A stretch of DNA of 55,805 nt, taken from Betaproteobacteria bacterium. GTDB taxonomy: Bacteria; Pseudomonadota; Gammaproteobacteria; Burkholderiales; Casimicrobiaceae. This document shows positions 32,901-42,164 of the stretch, piece by piece. Position numbers and translations under genes: made by a program. The notes beneath the pieces are model-generated. The model saw nothing but the letters and a program-made list of their open reading frames with translations, had not been told where the DNA came from and did not search any database. Every line of letters starts with the position of its first letter. Within the stretch, counting starts at the first letter, position 1. Location of the stretch: positions 1 to 55,805 of the forward strand of contig JADIZG010000038.1 of the NCBI GenBank assembly GCA_016704895.1. Direction: 5' to 3'.

Positions 32901-35900
32901 CCCGCGGCGACACCCGCCTCGCCGAGGACGCGGCAGCGCGCAAGCGGGCGCTCGACGTCACGCGCTCGTTCCTCGTGCAGGCGCCGGCGGGCTCGGGCAA
33001 GACCGAGCTCCTGATCCAGCGACTGCTCGCGCTGCTCGGCCGCGTCGAGCATCCCGAGCGCGTGCTGGCGATCACGTTCACGCGCAAGGCGGCAGGCGAG
33101 ATGCGCGATCGCGTGATCGGCGCGCTGCTCGCGGCCGGGCGCGACGTCGACGAGTCGGCGCTTCAACCGCACGAACGCCTGACCCGCGGGCTCGCGCGAG
33201 AGGTCCTCGCGCAGGACGCGCGGCGCGGCTGGCACCTGACGCTGCATCCGTCGCGACTCGCGATCAGGACGATCGACTCGCTCGCGCAGGGGATCGCGTT
33301 GCAGGCGCCGATCGCAAGCGGACTGTCCCCTGCGCCGCGCTTCACCGACGATGCGACACCGCTCTACCTCGACGCCGCGCATGCGGCGATCGCGGGAGCA
33401 TCTCCGGAAGACGAGCGCTGGCGCGCGATGCTCGACCATCAGGACAACGACGCCGACGCGCTGGCGCAGCTCCTCGCGCAGATGCTCGCGCAGCGCGAGC
33501 AGGGGCTGACGCTCGCGCAGGGCGGCGTGCGCGACGTGCGCACGGTGCTCGAGCGCACGCTCGCGCGCGAGGTGGCTGGCGAGCTCGCGCTCGCCGGGGA
33601 CGCCGTCGCGGCCGCCGACTTCGCGCCGCTCGTGCCGGTGGCGAGGCTCGCGCTGGCGAACCTGGACGACACGCAGCTCGAGCTTCGCGCCGCGCTGCAA
33701 GGCTGCGTCGAGCGCGGCGCGCCCCCGCCGATGGACGTCGAGCACGTCGCCGACTGGTGCGCGATCGCGACCTGGCTGACGACGAAGGACGGGAAGGGGA
33801 TCCGCAAGAGCCCCGCAGGCATGCCCGGCATCCCCCCGATCGGCAAGGGGCCCGGCAGCGATGCGCGCCGCGGCGATGCCCATGCCGTGGCCGCGTGGCT
33901 CGAGGCGCTCGCGGGCGTGCCCGGTCTCGTCGACGCGCTCGCCAGCGTGCGCGGTCTTCCGCCGGTGCGTTACCCGGGCGACGAGTGGCATCGGATCGCG
34001 TCGATGCTCTCGCTCCTGCCCGAGCTGGCGGCGCGCCTCGCCACGGTCTTCGCCGAGGCCGGCGAGCTCGACTTCCCGCAGGCGACGCTCGCCGCGCTCG
34101 CGGCGCTCGGGACCGGCGACGAGCCGTCCGACCTGCTGCTGCGCCTCGACCTGCGCGTCGAGCACGTGCTCGTCGACGAGTTTCAGGACACCTCGTACGC
34201 GCACCTCGAGCTGATCCGCCGCCTCGTCTCCGGCTGGACCGACGGCGACGGCCGCACGATGTTCGCGGTCGGCGATCCGATGCAGTCGATCTACCGCTTC
34301 CGCGGCGCCGAGGTGCGCGCGTTCGTCGAGGCGCAGGCGGCGGGCGTCGTCGAGGGCGTCCCCGTCGAGTGCCTCACGCTTCGTCGCAATTTCCGCTCGC
34401 AGGGCGGACTGGTCGATTGGACGAACGGCGCGTTCCCCGCCGTGCTGGGTTCGACCAACGATCGATGGCGCAGCCGCGTCGCGTTCGCGGACGCCGTGGC
34501 GGTGGAGCCGGCGATCGACGGACCCGCCTGCACGATCGACGTGGCCGCGGACGCGGAGGAGGAAGCAGAGCAGGTGGTCGCGCGCGTGCGCGAAGCGCTG
34601 GCGGCCCCGGGCAACGTCGCCGTGCTCGTGCGGGCACGCACGCATCTCGCGCACATCCTTCCCGCGCTGCGCGCCGCGTCGATTCCGTACTCGGCAGTCG
34701 ACCTCGATACGCTCGCGGACCGTCCGGCCGCCCGCGACGTCGCGGCGCTCGCGCATGCGATCGCCCAGTCGGACGATCGCCTCGCGTGGCTGGCCGTCCT
34801 GCGAGCACCGTGGTGCGGGCTCGCGCTCGCCGATCTCCACGCGCTGGTGCTCGCGGCGGATGCGACGCCGTCGCGGTCGATCGCCGCGGCCGTCTTCGCG
34901 CCGCCCGGCACGCTGTCGGGCGACGGATCCGCGCGCCTCGCTCGCCTGGCGGCGGCGCTCGCGCGGGCGCGCGACGCGCACGGGCTCGCGCGGATGTCGG
35001 ATCGCGTGCGCGACGCGTGGATGGCGCTCGGCGGTCCTGCAACGCTGGACGAGCCCCTCGATCTCGTCGCGGTCGACGGCGTGCTTGCGCTGCTCGCCGA
35101 GCACGAGCGTGCCGGCGACCTGCCGGACTGGAACGCGTTCGTCGCGCGGCTCGGCGGAATGCGCCTCTCGCCGCCCCCGGGAGAGGAATCGCGGGTTCAG
35201 GTGATGACGATGCACAAGGCGAAGGGCCTCGAATTCGACACGGTCATCCTGCCGGGGCTCTCGCGCGGTAAGTCGCGCAGCGAGACGCCGCTGCTCCGGT
35301 GGCGCACGCGTCGCAACGGGCTCATGGTCGGGCTCGCCAAACCCCGGGGCGGCGAGCACGACGGCGTCTACGATTACCTGCGCCGGCTCGCCGCCGACGA
35401 GGACGGGGCCGAGCTCGCGCGACTGGCTTACGTCGCGTGCACGCGCGCAAAACGCCGGCTGGCGCTGGTCGCCGTGCTCGACGCCAAAGACGGCGAGTCG
35501 GGGCGCGAGTGGACGCTCCCTGGCAAGGCATCGATCCTCGGCCTGCTGCGCGTACCGCTGGGCGAGGCTCCCGCTTCCGCGCCGGCCGTCGTGGAGGAGG
35601 GCGCCGCGCCCGCGACCTGCGTCGAGCGCCTGCCGTTGGGCTGGCGCGCCCCTGCCGCCCCTGCACCTCTCGTCTTTCCCGTCGCCCCGCGAGTGGTCGA
35701 GCCGGCGCCGCCCTTCGACTGGGCGCGCGAACGTGCGCGGCGCCTGGGCGTCGTCGTGCATGCGCTGCTCGCGCAGATCGCCGTCGACGGTTCCGCGGCC
35801 TGGAGCGGCGAGCGGCTCGCGGCCCAGACGGCGCGCATCGTCGCCCAGCTGGTCGGCGAAGGAGCGCTGCCGTCGGAGGCGCCGCAGGAGGCCGTCGACG

Positions 35901-36508
35901 TTCGCGCGACGCTCGCGCGCGTGCTCGACGACGAGCGCGGGCGCTGGCTCCTCGATCCGGCGCACGCCGAGGCGCGCAGCGAATGGGCGCTCGCGGGCCT
36001 CGACGGCGGCGACGTGGTCCACGTCGTGCTCGACCGGACGTTCGTGGTCGAGGGGTTCCGGTGGATCGTCGACTTCAAGACCGGCACGCACGAAGGTGCG
36101 GATCCGATCGCGTTCCTGGACGCCGAGGTCGAGCGCTATCGGCCGCAACTCGCCCGCTACGCGCGGATCGTCTCCGCGCTCGATCCCACACCGATCCGCC
36201 TCGCCCTCTACCATCCGCGCGTGCCCGGCGGCTGGCGCGATCTCGGGATCGCGACGCGCGCCTGCGATCGCGAGCCGACACTGGCCCGTTGCGCGAGGCC
36301 GCCGGCGTCGGCGTGGCGAGGGCCGGCGACGCGGGAAGGGCCGGGCGGCGGGGGGGCGCCGCGCCCCCGGGCGCCCGTCAGCGCGCACGCGGCTTTCCGC
36401 TATAATTCAATGCTTTGTCACGCCCCATCGCGCTGCCAGGCGCGGCAACCTCTCACGTGCGTCTCATCCGCGGCCTGCCCGCGGTCGCCGACCGACCGGT
36501 CGCGCTGA
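32897..36508 (+). CDS. UvrD/AddA-like helicase-nuclease
   Basis: A superfamily 1A 3'-5' helicase with a C-terminal PD-(D/E)XK nuclease, the AddA/RecB-like partner of the preceding protein. Helicase motifs: Walker A APAGSGKT at residues 29-36, motif Ia 'AITFTRKAAGEM', Walker B 'VDEFQDT' at 426-432, 'FAVGDPMQSIYRFRGAEV', 'LTLRRNFRS', 'VMTMHKAKGLEFD' and 'AYVACTRAKRRL'. Nuclease motif: 'WIVDFKTGTHEG' near 1055-1065. The GTG start overlaps the upstream stop. After 'PRVPGGWRDLG' (about 36245) the tail is Arg/Pro-rich and runs into ribF, so the C-terminus looks wrong. A one-base deletion there would end the gene at 36405, just before the ribF promoter. Confidence 0.88.
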   Translation: MTRGDTRLAEDAAARKRALDVTRSFLVQAPAGSGKTELLIQRLLALLGRVEHPERVLAITFTRKAAGEMRDRVIGALLAAGRDVDESALQPHERLTRGLAREVLAQDARRGWHLTLHPSRLAIRTIDSLAQGIALQAPIASGLSPAPRFTDDATPLYLDAAHAAIAGASPEDERWRAMLDHQDNDADALAQLLAQMLAQREQGLTLAQGGVRDVRTVLERTLAREVAGELALAGDAVAAADFAPLVPVARLALANLDDTQLELRAALQGCVERGAPPPMDVEHVADWCAIATWLTTKDGKGIRKSPAGMPGIPPIGKGPGSDARRGDAHAVAAWLEALAGVPGLVDALASVRGLPPVRYPGDEWHRIASMLSLLPELAARLATVFAEAGELDFPQATLAALAALGTGDEPSDLLLRLDLRVEHVLVDEFQDTSYAHLELIRRLVSGWTDGDGRTMFAVGDPMQSIYRFRGAEVRAFVEAQAAGVVEGVPVECLTLRRNFRSQGGLVDWTNGAFPAVLGSTNDRWRSRVAFADAVAVEPAIDGPACTIDVAADAEEEAEQVVARVREALAAPGNVAVLVRARTHLAHILPALRAASIPYSAVDLDTLADRPAARDVAALAHAIAQSDDRLAWLAVLRAPWCGLALADLHALVLAADATPSRSIAAAVFAPPGTLSGDGSARLARLAAALARARDAHGLARMSDRVRDAWMALGGPATLDEPLDLVAVDGVLALLAEHERAGDLPDWNAFVARLGGMRLSPPPGEESRVQVMTMHKAKGLEFDTVILPGLSRGKSRSETPLLRWRTRRNGLMVGLAKPRGGEHDGVYDYLRRLAADEDGAELARLAYVACTRAKRRLALVAVLDAKDGESGREWTLPGKASILGLLRVPLGEAPASAPAVVEEGAAPATCVERLPLGWRAPAAPAPLVFPVAPRVVEPAPPFDWARERARRLGVVVHALLAQIAVDGSAAWSGERLAAQTARIVAQLVGEGALPSEAPQEAVDVRATLARVLDDERGRWLLDPAHAEARSEWALAGLDGGDVVHVVLDRTFVVEGFRWIVDFKTGTHEGADPIAFLDAEVERYRPQLARYARIVSALDPTPIRLALYHPRVPGGWRDLGIATRACDREPTLARCARPPASAWRGPATREGPGGGGAPRPRAPVSAHAAFRYNSMLCHAPSRCQARQPLTCVSSAACPRSPTDRSR
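36401..36406 (+). promoter_or_regulatory. -10 element upstream of ribF
   Basis: A perfect TATAAT in an AT-rich pocket lies about 50 nt before the preferred ribF start. The -35 region is poor (TCAGCG at 17-nt spacing). It probably starts the ribF-ileS-lspA-ispH transcript. Confidence 0.5.
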
Positions 36509-37383
36509 CCGTCGGGAACTTCGACGGTGTCCATCGCGGACACCAGGCGATGCTCGCGCGGCTCGCCGAGGCGGCGGACGACCTGGGGCTCATGCCCGCT
36601 GTGCTCACGTTCGATCCTCACCCGCGCGAGTTCTTCTCCAGCGAGCGTGCGCCCCCGCGGCTGTCGAGTTTGCGCGGCAAGCTCGAGGTGCTGCGCGCGT
36701 TCGGCGTCGAGCGCGTCTACGTCGCGCGCTTCAACCGGGCGTTCGCCTCGCTCGATCCCGATCTGTTCGTCGACGACGTGCTCGTCCGCCGCCTCGGCGC
36801 GCGCTGGGTGCTGGTCGGCGAGGACTTCCGCTTCGGCCGCGCCCGCGCCGGCGACCTCGCGCTGCTGCGCCGTCACGCGCGACGGTTCTCGGTCGAGTCG
36901 ATGGGGGCGGTCGAGGTCCACGGCGAGCGCGCGAGCTCGACGCTCGTGCGCGAGGCGCTCGCGTCCGGCGATCTCGCGAAGGCGACGAAGCTCCTCGGGC
37001 GGCCCTATGCGATCGGCGGCCACGTCGCGCACGGCGCGAAGCTGGGGCGCACGCTCGGCTACCCGACCGCGAACCTGCCCCTGAAGCGGCGTCCCGCGCT
37101 CCAGGGCATCTTCGCCGTGCGCGTTCACGGCCTGGGGCCGCCGCACCGCGGTGTCGCGAGCCTGGGGGTGCGTCCGACCGTCGCGCACGGCGGACAGCCG
37201 CTGCTCGAGGTGTACCTGTTCGACTTCGACCAGGCCGTCTACGGAAGGCGGATCGTCGTCGAGTTCCTGCACAAGCTGCGCGACGAGGCCCGCTTCCCCG
37301 ACCTCGACTCGCTCACGCGGCAGATCCGCGCCGACGCGGATGCCGCGCGCGCCTATTTCGCGGCGTCACGCGCCGCGGACTGA
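36457..37383 (+). CDS. ribF: Bifunctional riboflavin kinase / FAD synthetase
   Basis: Makes FMN and FAD from riboflavin. The 308 residues have the N-terminal FMN adenylyltransferase ('ALTVGNFDGVHRGHQAML' with the HxGH-type motif, 'AVLTFDPHPREFF', 'WVLVGEDFRFGRARAGD', 'SSTLVREAL') and the C-terminal riboflavin kinase ('GHVAHGAKLGRTLGYPTANL', 'GVASLGVRPTV', 'LEVYLFDFDQAVYGRRIVVE'). I prefer the GTG giving 'MRLIRGLPAVADRPVAL', the family-typical start, over a TTG 14 codons upstream. It begins the conserved ribF-ileS-lspA-ispH cluster, 8 bp before ileS. Confidence 0.95.
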   Translation: MRLIRGLPAVADRPVALTVGNFDGVHRGHQAMLARLAEAADDLGLMPAVLTFDPHPREFFSSERAPPRLSSLRGKLEVLRAFGVERVYVARFNRAFASLDPDLFVDDVLVRRLGARWVLVGEDFRFGRARAGDLALLRRHARRFSVESMGAVEVHGERASSTLVREALASGDLAKATKLLGRPYAIGGHVAHGAKLGRTLGYPTANLPLKRRPALQGIFAVRVHGLGPPHRGVASLGVRPTVAHGGQPLLEVYLFDFDQAVYGRRIVVEFLHKLRDEARFPDLDSLTRQIRADADAARAYFAASRAAD

Positions 37384-37391
37384 AATCACCC

Positions 37392-40238
37392 ATGGCCGAC
37401 GACAAGAAACCCGACTGGAAGTCCACGCTCAACCTGCCCGACACGCCGTTCGCGATGCGCGGGGACCTCGCGAAGCGCGAGCCCGGCTGGGTGCGCGAAT
37501 GGCAGGAGAAGAACGTCTACGGCGCGATCCGCAAGGCGTCCGCCGGCCGGCCGCGCTTCGTGCTGCACGACGGCCCGCCGTACGCGAACGCGGCGATCCA
37601 CATCGGCCATGCGGTCAACAAGATCCTGAAGGACGTGATCGTCAAGAGCCGGACGCTCGCCGGATTCGACGCCCCGTACGTTCCCGGCTGGGACTGCCAC
37701 GGCATGCCGATCGAGGTGCAGATCGAGAAGACGCACGGCAAGCACCTGCCGGTCGAGCAGACGCTCAAGCTCTGCCGCGCCTACGCCTACGAGCAGATCG
37801 CGCTGCAGAAGAAGGACTTCCAGCGCCTGGGCGTGCTGGGCGACTGGGACCGGCCGTACCTGACGATGGCGTACGGCAACGAGGCCGACGAGATCCGCAC
37901 GCTCGGCCGGCTGCTCGAGAAGGGCTTCCTCTATCGCGGACTGAAGCCGGTCAACTGGTGCTTCGACTGCGGAAGCGCGCTGGCCGAGGCCGAAGTCGAG
38001 TACGAGGACCGCCAGGACATCGCGATCGACGTCGCGTTCCCGATCGCCGACGCCGACGAGCGCACGAAGCTCGCGCGCGCGTTCGGGCTCGCGAAGGCGC
38101 CCGAGGGACCGATCGCCGCGGTGATCTGGACGACGACGCCGTGGACGATCCCGGCGAACCAGGCGCTGAACGCGCATCCGCAGTTTGCCTACGCGCTCGT
38201 CGAGACGCCGCGCGGCCACTTCGTCGTCGCGCAGGACCTGGTCGAGGCGTGCCTCGCTCGCTGGAGGCTCGACGGCCGCTCCGTCGCGACCGCGCGTGGC
38301 GACGCGCTCGAGCTGATCGCGTTCCGCCACCCGTTCTACGACCGCGCCGCGCCGGTCTACCTCGGCGACTACGTGACGCTGGAGCAGGGCACCGGCATCG
38401 TCCACAGTTCGCCCGCCTACGGAATGGACGACTTCCTGTCGTGCCGGCGCTACGGGATGAAGGACGACGACATCGAGAACCCGGTCGAGGGCGACGGCCG
38501 CTACGCGGCGAGACTGCCGCTCTTCGGCGGCCTGAAGATCTGGGACGCGAACCCGAAGATCGTCGACAAGCTGCGCGAGGCGGGCGCGCTCATGCACGCC
38601 GAGAAGTTCACGCACAGCTACATGCACTGCTGGCGCCACAAGACGCCGATCATCTACCGCGCGACGACGCAGTGGTTCGCCGGCATGGACGACGTGCCAG
38701 GCTATCGCGGCGCGAAGCCGTCGCGATCGCTGCGCGAGACCGCGCTCGAGGGCATCGAGCGCACGCAGTTCTTCCCGTCCTGGGGGAAGGCGCGCCTGCA
38801 CGGCATGATCGCGCACCGACCGGACTGGACGCTGTCGCGCCAGAGGCAGTGGGGCGTGCCGCTTCCGTTCTTCGTCGACCGCGACACCGACGAGCTGCAC
38901 CCCGACACGCCCGCGCTCCTGGAGCTCGCCGCGCGCATGGTCGCCGAGCGCGGCATCGAGGCGTGGTTCGAGTCGACCTGCGAGGACTTCGGCGTCGACG
39001 AGAAGCGCTACCGCAAGCTCACCGACACGCTCGACGTGTGGTTCGACTCGGGCTCGACGCACCAGACCGTGATGGGCGGGCCCGAGGGGCGCACGAAGCA
39101 ACTCGGCTCCCATTCCGGCGACACCGGGTTCCCGGCCGACCTCTACCTCGAGGGCTCGGACCAGCACCGCGGCTGGTTCCACTCGTCGCTGCTCGTTTCC
39201 TGCATGCTGAACGGCGTGCCGCCCTACCGCGGTCTCCTGACGCACGGCTTCGTCGTCGACGGCGAAGGCAAGAAGATGTCGAAGTCGAAGGGCAACGTCG
39301 TGGCGCCACAGAAGGTGTCCGACACGCTGGGCGCCGACATCCTCCGGCTGTGGGTGGCCGCGACCGACTACTCGGGCGATCTCAACATCTCCGACGAGAT
39401 CCTCAAGCGCAACGTCGAGGGGTACCGGCGCATCCGCAACACGCTGCGATTCCTGCTCGCGAACACGTCCGACTTCACTGCCACGGACGCGATCCCGGTC
39501 GCGAAGCTGTTCGAGGTCGACCGCTACGCGCTCGCGCGTCTCGCCGCGCTGGCCGAGGACGTCGCGCGGGACTACGACCGCTACGAGTTCCACCTGGTCG
39601 TCCAGAAGCTCACGACCTACTGCTCCGAGGACCTGGGCGGGTTCTACCTCGACGTGCTGAAGGACCGCCTCTACACGACGGCCGCGGCGAGCCCGGCGCG
39701 CCGCTCGGCGCAGACCGCGCTCGCGTCGATCCGCGATGCGCTGCTGATGCTCCTCGCGCCGGTGCTCTCGTTCACGGCGGAGGAGGCGTGGCGGATCGTC
39801 CGTCCGGACGATCCGACGATCTTCGTGCGCACGTGGCGCGAGGCGGTCCCCGTCGTGGCGGACGGCGCGCCGTTGCTCGGCAAGTGGAGCGCGATCCTCG
39901 CCGCGCGCGCCGCGGTGCTGAAGGAGATCGAGGCGGTCCGCCAGTCGGGACGCATCGGCAGCTCGCTGCAGGCCGAGGTCACGATCTCGACGCCCGAGCC
40001 CGCGTACTCGGCGCTCGCGTCGCTCGGCGACGACCTGCGCTTCGTGACGATCACCTCGGCCGCGCGCGTCGAGCAGGGCGACGTGCTGGCCATCGCGGTG
40101 AACCCGTCGGGCGGCGAGAAGTGCGAGCGCTGCTGGCACTGGCGCAGCGACGTCGGCGAGGATGCGGCGCATCCGACGCTGTGCGCGCGTTGCGTCGCCA
40201 ACCTGCACGGCGCGGGCGAACCGCGCGCGCACGCGTGA
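37392..40238 (+). CDS. ileS: Isoleucyl-tRNA synthetase
   Basis: Charges tRNA-Ile and edits valine. The 948-residue length is normal. The HIGH motif is at residues 70-73 ('ANAAIHIGHAVNKILKDVIV') and KMSKS at 628-632 ('DGEGKKMSKSKGNVVAP'). The editing domain (CP1) is present ('VIWTTTPWTIPANQALNAHP'). The C-terminal zinc finger has two CxxC pairs ('GEKCERCWHWRSDVG', 'PTLCARCVANL'), as in the type sensitive to pseudomonic acid. The frame is intact throughout. It is followed after 10 bp by lspA, a gene order conserved across proteobacteria. Confidence 0.98.
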   Translation: MADDKKPDWKSTLNLPDTPFAMRGDLAKREPGWVREWQEKNVYGAIRKASAGRPRFVLHDGPPYANAAIHIGHAVNKILKDVIVKSRTLAGFDAPYVPGWDCHGMPIEVQIEKTHGKHLPVEQTLKLCRAYAYEQIALQKKDFQRLGVLGDWDRPYLTMAYGNEADEIRTLGRLLEKGFLYRGLKPVNWCFDCGSALAEAEVEYEDRQDIAIDVAFPIADADERTKLARAFGLAKAPEGPIAAVIWTTTPWTIPANQALNAHPQFAYALVETPRGHFVVAQDLVEACLARWRLDGRSVATARGDALELIAFRHPFYDRAAPVYLGDYVTLEQGTGIVHSSPAYGMDDFLSCRRYGMKDDDIENPVEGDGRYAARLPLFGGLKIWDANPKIVDKLREAGALMHAEKFTHSYMHCWRHKTPIIYRATTQWFAGMDDVPGYRGAKPSRSLRETALEGIERTQFFPSWGKARLHGMIAHRPDWTLSRQRQWGVPLPFFVDRDTDELHPDTPALLELAARMVAERGIEAWFESTCEDFGVDEKRYRKLTDTLDVWFDSGSTHQTVMGGPEGRTKQLGSHSGDTGFPADLYLEGSDQHRGWFHSSLLVSCMLNGVPPYRGLLTHGFVVDGEGKKMSKSKGNVVAPQKVSDTLGADILRLWVAATDYSGDLNISDEILKRNVEGYRRIRNTLRFLLANTSDFTATDAIPVAKLFEVDRYALARLAALAEDVARDYDRYEFHLVVQKLTTYCSEDLGGFYLDVLKDRLYTTAAASPARRSAQTALASIRDALLMLLAPVLSFTAEEAWRIVRPDDPTIFVRTWREAVPVVADGAPLLGKWSAILAARAAVLKEIEAVRQSGRIGSSLQAEVTISTPEPAYSALASLGDDLRFVTITSAARVEQGDVLAIAVNPSGGEKCERCWHWRSDVGEDAAHPTLCARCVANLHGAGEPRAHA

Positions 40239-40248
40239 GGCGGGGCGG

Positions 40249-40749
40249 ATGCCGATGACGACGTCGGCCGCGCCGGTCGGACGATGGCTCGCGCTGGCGA
40301 TCGCCGTGATCGTCGCCGACCAGCTCACGAAGGCAGCGGTGCTCACCGCGTTCCGGCCCGGCGAGGAACTGCCGCTGCTGCCGTTCCTGTCGCTCGTGCT
40401 GACGTTCAACCGCGGCGCCGCGTTCAGCTTTCTCGCCGGCGCGGACGGCTGGCAGCGCTGGCTCTTCGCGACCATCGCGGTGGCGGCTGCCGTGTTCATC
40501 GTGTGGCTGCTGAAGCGCGGCGGGAACCGGCTCTACTGCCTCGGCCTCGCGCTGATCCTCGGCGGCGCGATCGGCAACCTGATCGACCGACTTTGGCTCG
40601 GCCAGGTCGTCGACTTCGTGCTCCTGCACTGGCGCGGCTGGACCTACCCGGCCTTCAACGTGGCGGACAGCGCGATCACCGTCGGCGCCGTCCTGCTCAT
40701 CCTCGACAGCTTCCGCCAGCGGCGCGCCGACGCGCCCGCGGCCCCCTGA
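40249..40749 (+). CDS. lspA: Lipoprotein signal peptidase (signal peptidase II)
   Basis: An inner-membrane aspartyl protease that cleaves signal peptides of diacylglyceryl-modified prolipoproteins. The 166-residue protein has four transmembrane helices (for example 'WLALAIAVIVADQLTKAAVL', 'WLFATIAVAAAVFIVWLL'). It carries the family motifs 'FNRGAAFSFL' and 'GGAIGNLIDRLWLGQVVDFV', with one catalytic Asp in each of 'VVDF' and 'YPAFNVADSAI'. Two ATGs (40249, 40255) are possible starts. It lies 10 bp after ileS and 4 bp before ispH. Confidence 0.96.
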   Translation: MPMTTSAAPVGRWLALAIAVIVADQLTKAAVLTAFRPGEELPLLPFLSLVLTFNRGAAFSFLAGADGWQRWLFATIAVAAAVFIVWLLKRGGNRLYCLGLALILGGAIGNLIDRLWLGQVVDFVLLHWRGWTYPAFNVADSAITVGAVLLILDSFRQRRADAPAAP

Positions 40750-40753
40750 TCCC

Positions 40754-41717
40754 ATGGACGTCCTGCTCGCCAACCCCCGCGGATTCTGTGCCGGCGTCGA
40801 CCGTGCGATCGCGATCGTCGAGCAGGCGCTCGCCCAGCACGGTGCGCCGATCTACGTGCGCCACGAGGTCGTGCACAACCGGACCGTCGTCGAGGACCTG
40901 AAGCGCAAGGGCGCGGTGTTCGTCGACGAGCTCGACGCGGTGCCGCGCGGCGCGACCGTCGTGTTCTCGGCGCACGGCGTCTCGAAGGCGGTGCAGGCCG
41001 AGGCCGTCGCCCGCGGGCTCACCGTGTTCGACGCGACCTGCCCGCTGGTGACGAAGGTCCACGTCGAGATCGCCAAGATGCGCGAGCAGGGGCGCGAGAT
41101 CGTGATGATCGGCCACGCCGGCCACCCCGAGGTCGAAGGCACGATGGGCCAGTGCGAGGGCGGCGTGCACTTGGTCGAGTCGGCCTCCGACGTCGACCGG
41201 CTCGACGTCGCCGACCCGGACAAGCTCGCCTACGTGACGCAGACGACGCTGTCGGTCGACGACGCGGCGGGCATCGTCGAGGCGCTCCGGCGCCGCTTCC
41301 CGGGCATCGTCGGCCCGAGGAAGGACGACATCTGCTACGCGACGCAGAACCGGCAGGACGCCGTGAAGGCGCTCGCGCCGCGGGTCGACGTCGTCATCGT
41401 CGTCGGCAGCCCGAACAGCTCGAACTCGAACCGGCTGCGCGAGGTCGCCGCGAATCGCGGCGTGCCCGCGTACATGGTCGACACCGCCGACCAGCTCGAC
41501 CCCGCATGGGTCGCCGGGCGCGCGCACGTCGGCGTCACGGCGGGCGCGTCGGCCCCCGAAGTGCTCGTGCGCGAGGTGATCGCCCGCCTGCGCGCGCTCG
41601 GCGCCGGCGCGGTGAGCGAGCTCGCCGGGACGATCGAGCGCGTCGTGTTTCCGCTTCCGGCGGGCTTGCGCGGCGGCCACCCGGTCAAGCCGCCCGAGAC
41701 CGGTCCCGGCAGGCTGA
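40754..41717 (+). CDS. ispH: 4-hydroxy-3-methylbut-2-enyl diphosphate reductase (3' end shifted out of frame)
   Basis: Last enzyme of the MEP isoprenoid pathway, an oxygen-sensitive [4Fe-4S] reductase giving IPP and DMAPP. Cluster cysteines are in 'NPRGFCAGVDRAI' (Cys12), 'DATCPLVTKVHVE' and 'KDDICYATQNRQD'. 'SAHGVSK', 'MIGHAGHPEVEGTMGQ' and 'GSPNSSNSNRLREVA' are typical. The family sequence ends at 'RVVFPLPAGLRGG' (about 41690) without a stop. The raw frame then stays open to 42364 across two opposite-strand genes, which is not credible. One extra base near 41690-41714 would bring in the TGA at 41715-41717 and give 320 residues, the normal length; I use that end. Confidence 0.88.
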
Positions 41718-41763
41718 CTGGACGGCCTGGCCCGGCGTCGAGGCCAGCGGGGCGGGTCCGGCG

Positions 41764-42120
41764 TCAGGCCGGCTTGCGGCGGACCCACGCGAGCAGGCAA
41801 ACGAACGTCGCGACCGCGAGCGCGCCGGCGGTGGCCGCGACGAGCGCATGGCGCCCGGACTCCGAGTACGCGCGAACGATGCCTTCGGCGGCGTACCACG
41901 GCAGCAGCAGCGAGAGGATCTGCCGGGACTTCGCGGCGCCGCGTGCGGTTCCCGGAACGAGCAGCGCGAGCGGCAGCGCCTTCAAGGCGAGCCAGGCGCC
42001 GCCGGTGGGGGCCGGCGCGAGCACCGTTTCCCAGAGCAGCTGGAGCATCACGAGCGCCACGAGTCCGGCGACCGTCCCCCGGGCGAACGCCGGCGCCCGG
42101 CCGTCAGACTTCGCGATCAT
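41764..42120 (-). CDS. DUF2069 inner-membrane protein
   Basis: A 118-residue integral membrane protein with three to four hydrophobic helices ('GLVALVMLQLLWETVLAPAP', 'LALKALPLALLVPG', 'LVAATAGALAVATFVCLLAW') and a basic C-terminus 'VRRKPA'. The WExxxAP and LALKxLPLxL patterns match the DUF2069 family found through beta- and gammaproteobacteria, function unknown. The start ATG is clear. It lies 44 bp after the PilZ-like gene stop on the same strand. Confidence 0.82.
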   Translation of the reverse strand: MIAKSDGRAPAFARGTVAGLVALVMLQLLWETVLAPAPTGGAWLALKALPLALLVPGTARGAAKSRQILSLLLPWYAAEGIVRAYSESGRHALVAATAGALAVATFVCLLAWVRRKPA

Positions 42121-42164
42121 GGCCCCCCCCAGTGGGGCACGAGTCCGGGCTGGCCTGCCGGCGC

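Noticed and set aside
36415..36456. TTG start for ribF at 36415
   Set aside because: The GTG at 36457 gives the family-typical N-terminus, and the TTG lies only 8 nt after TATAAT with no ribosome-binding site. Not fully excluded.
35733..37391. Extension of the ileS frame far upstream
   Set aside because: It runs through the helicase and ribF genes in another frame. The IleS family N-terminus begins at 37392.
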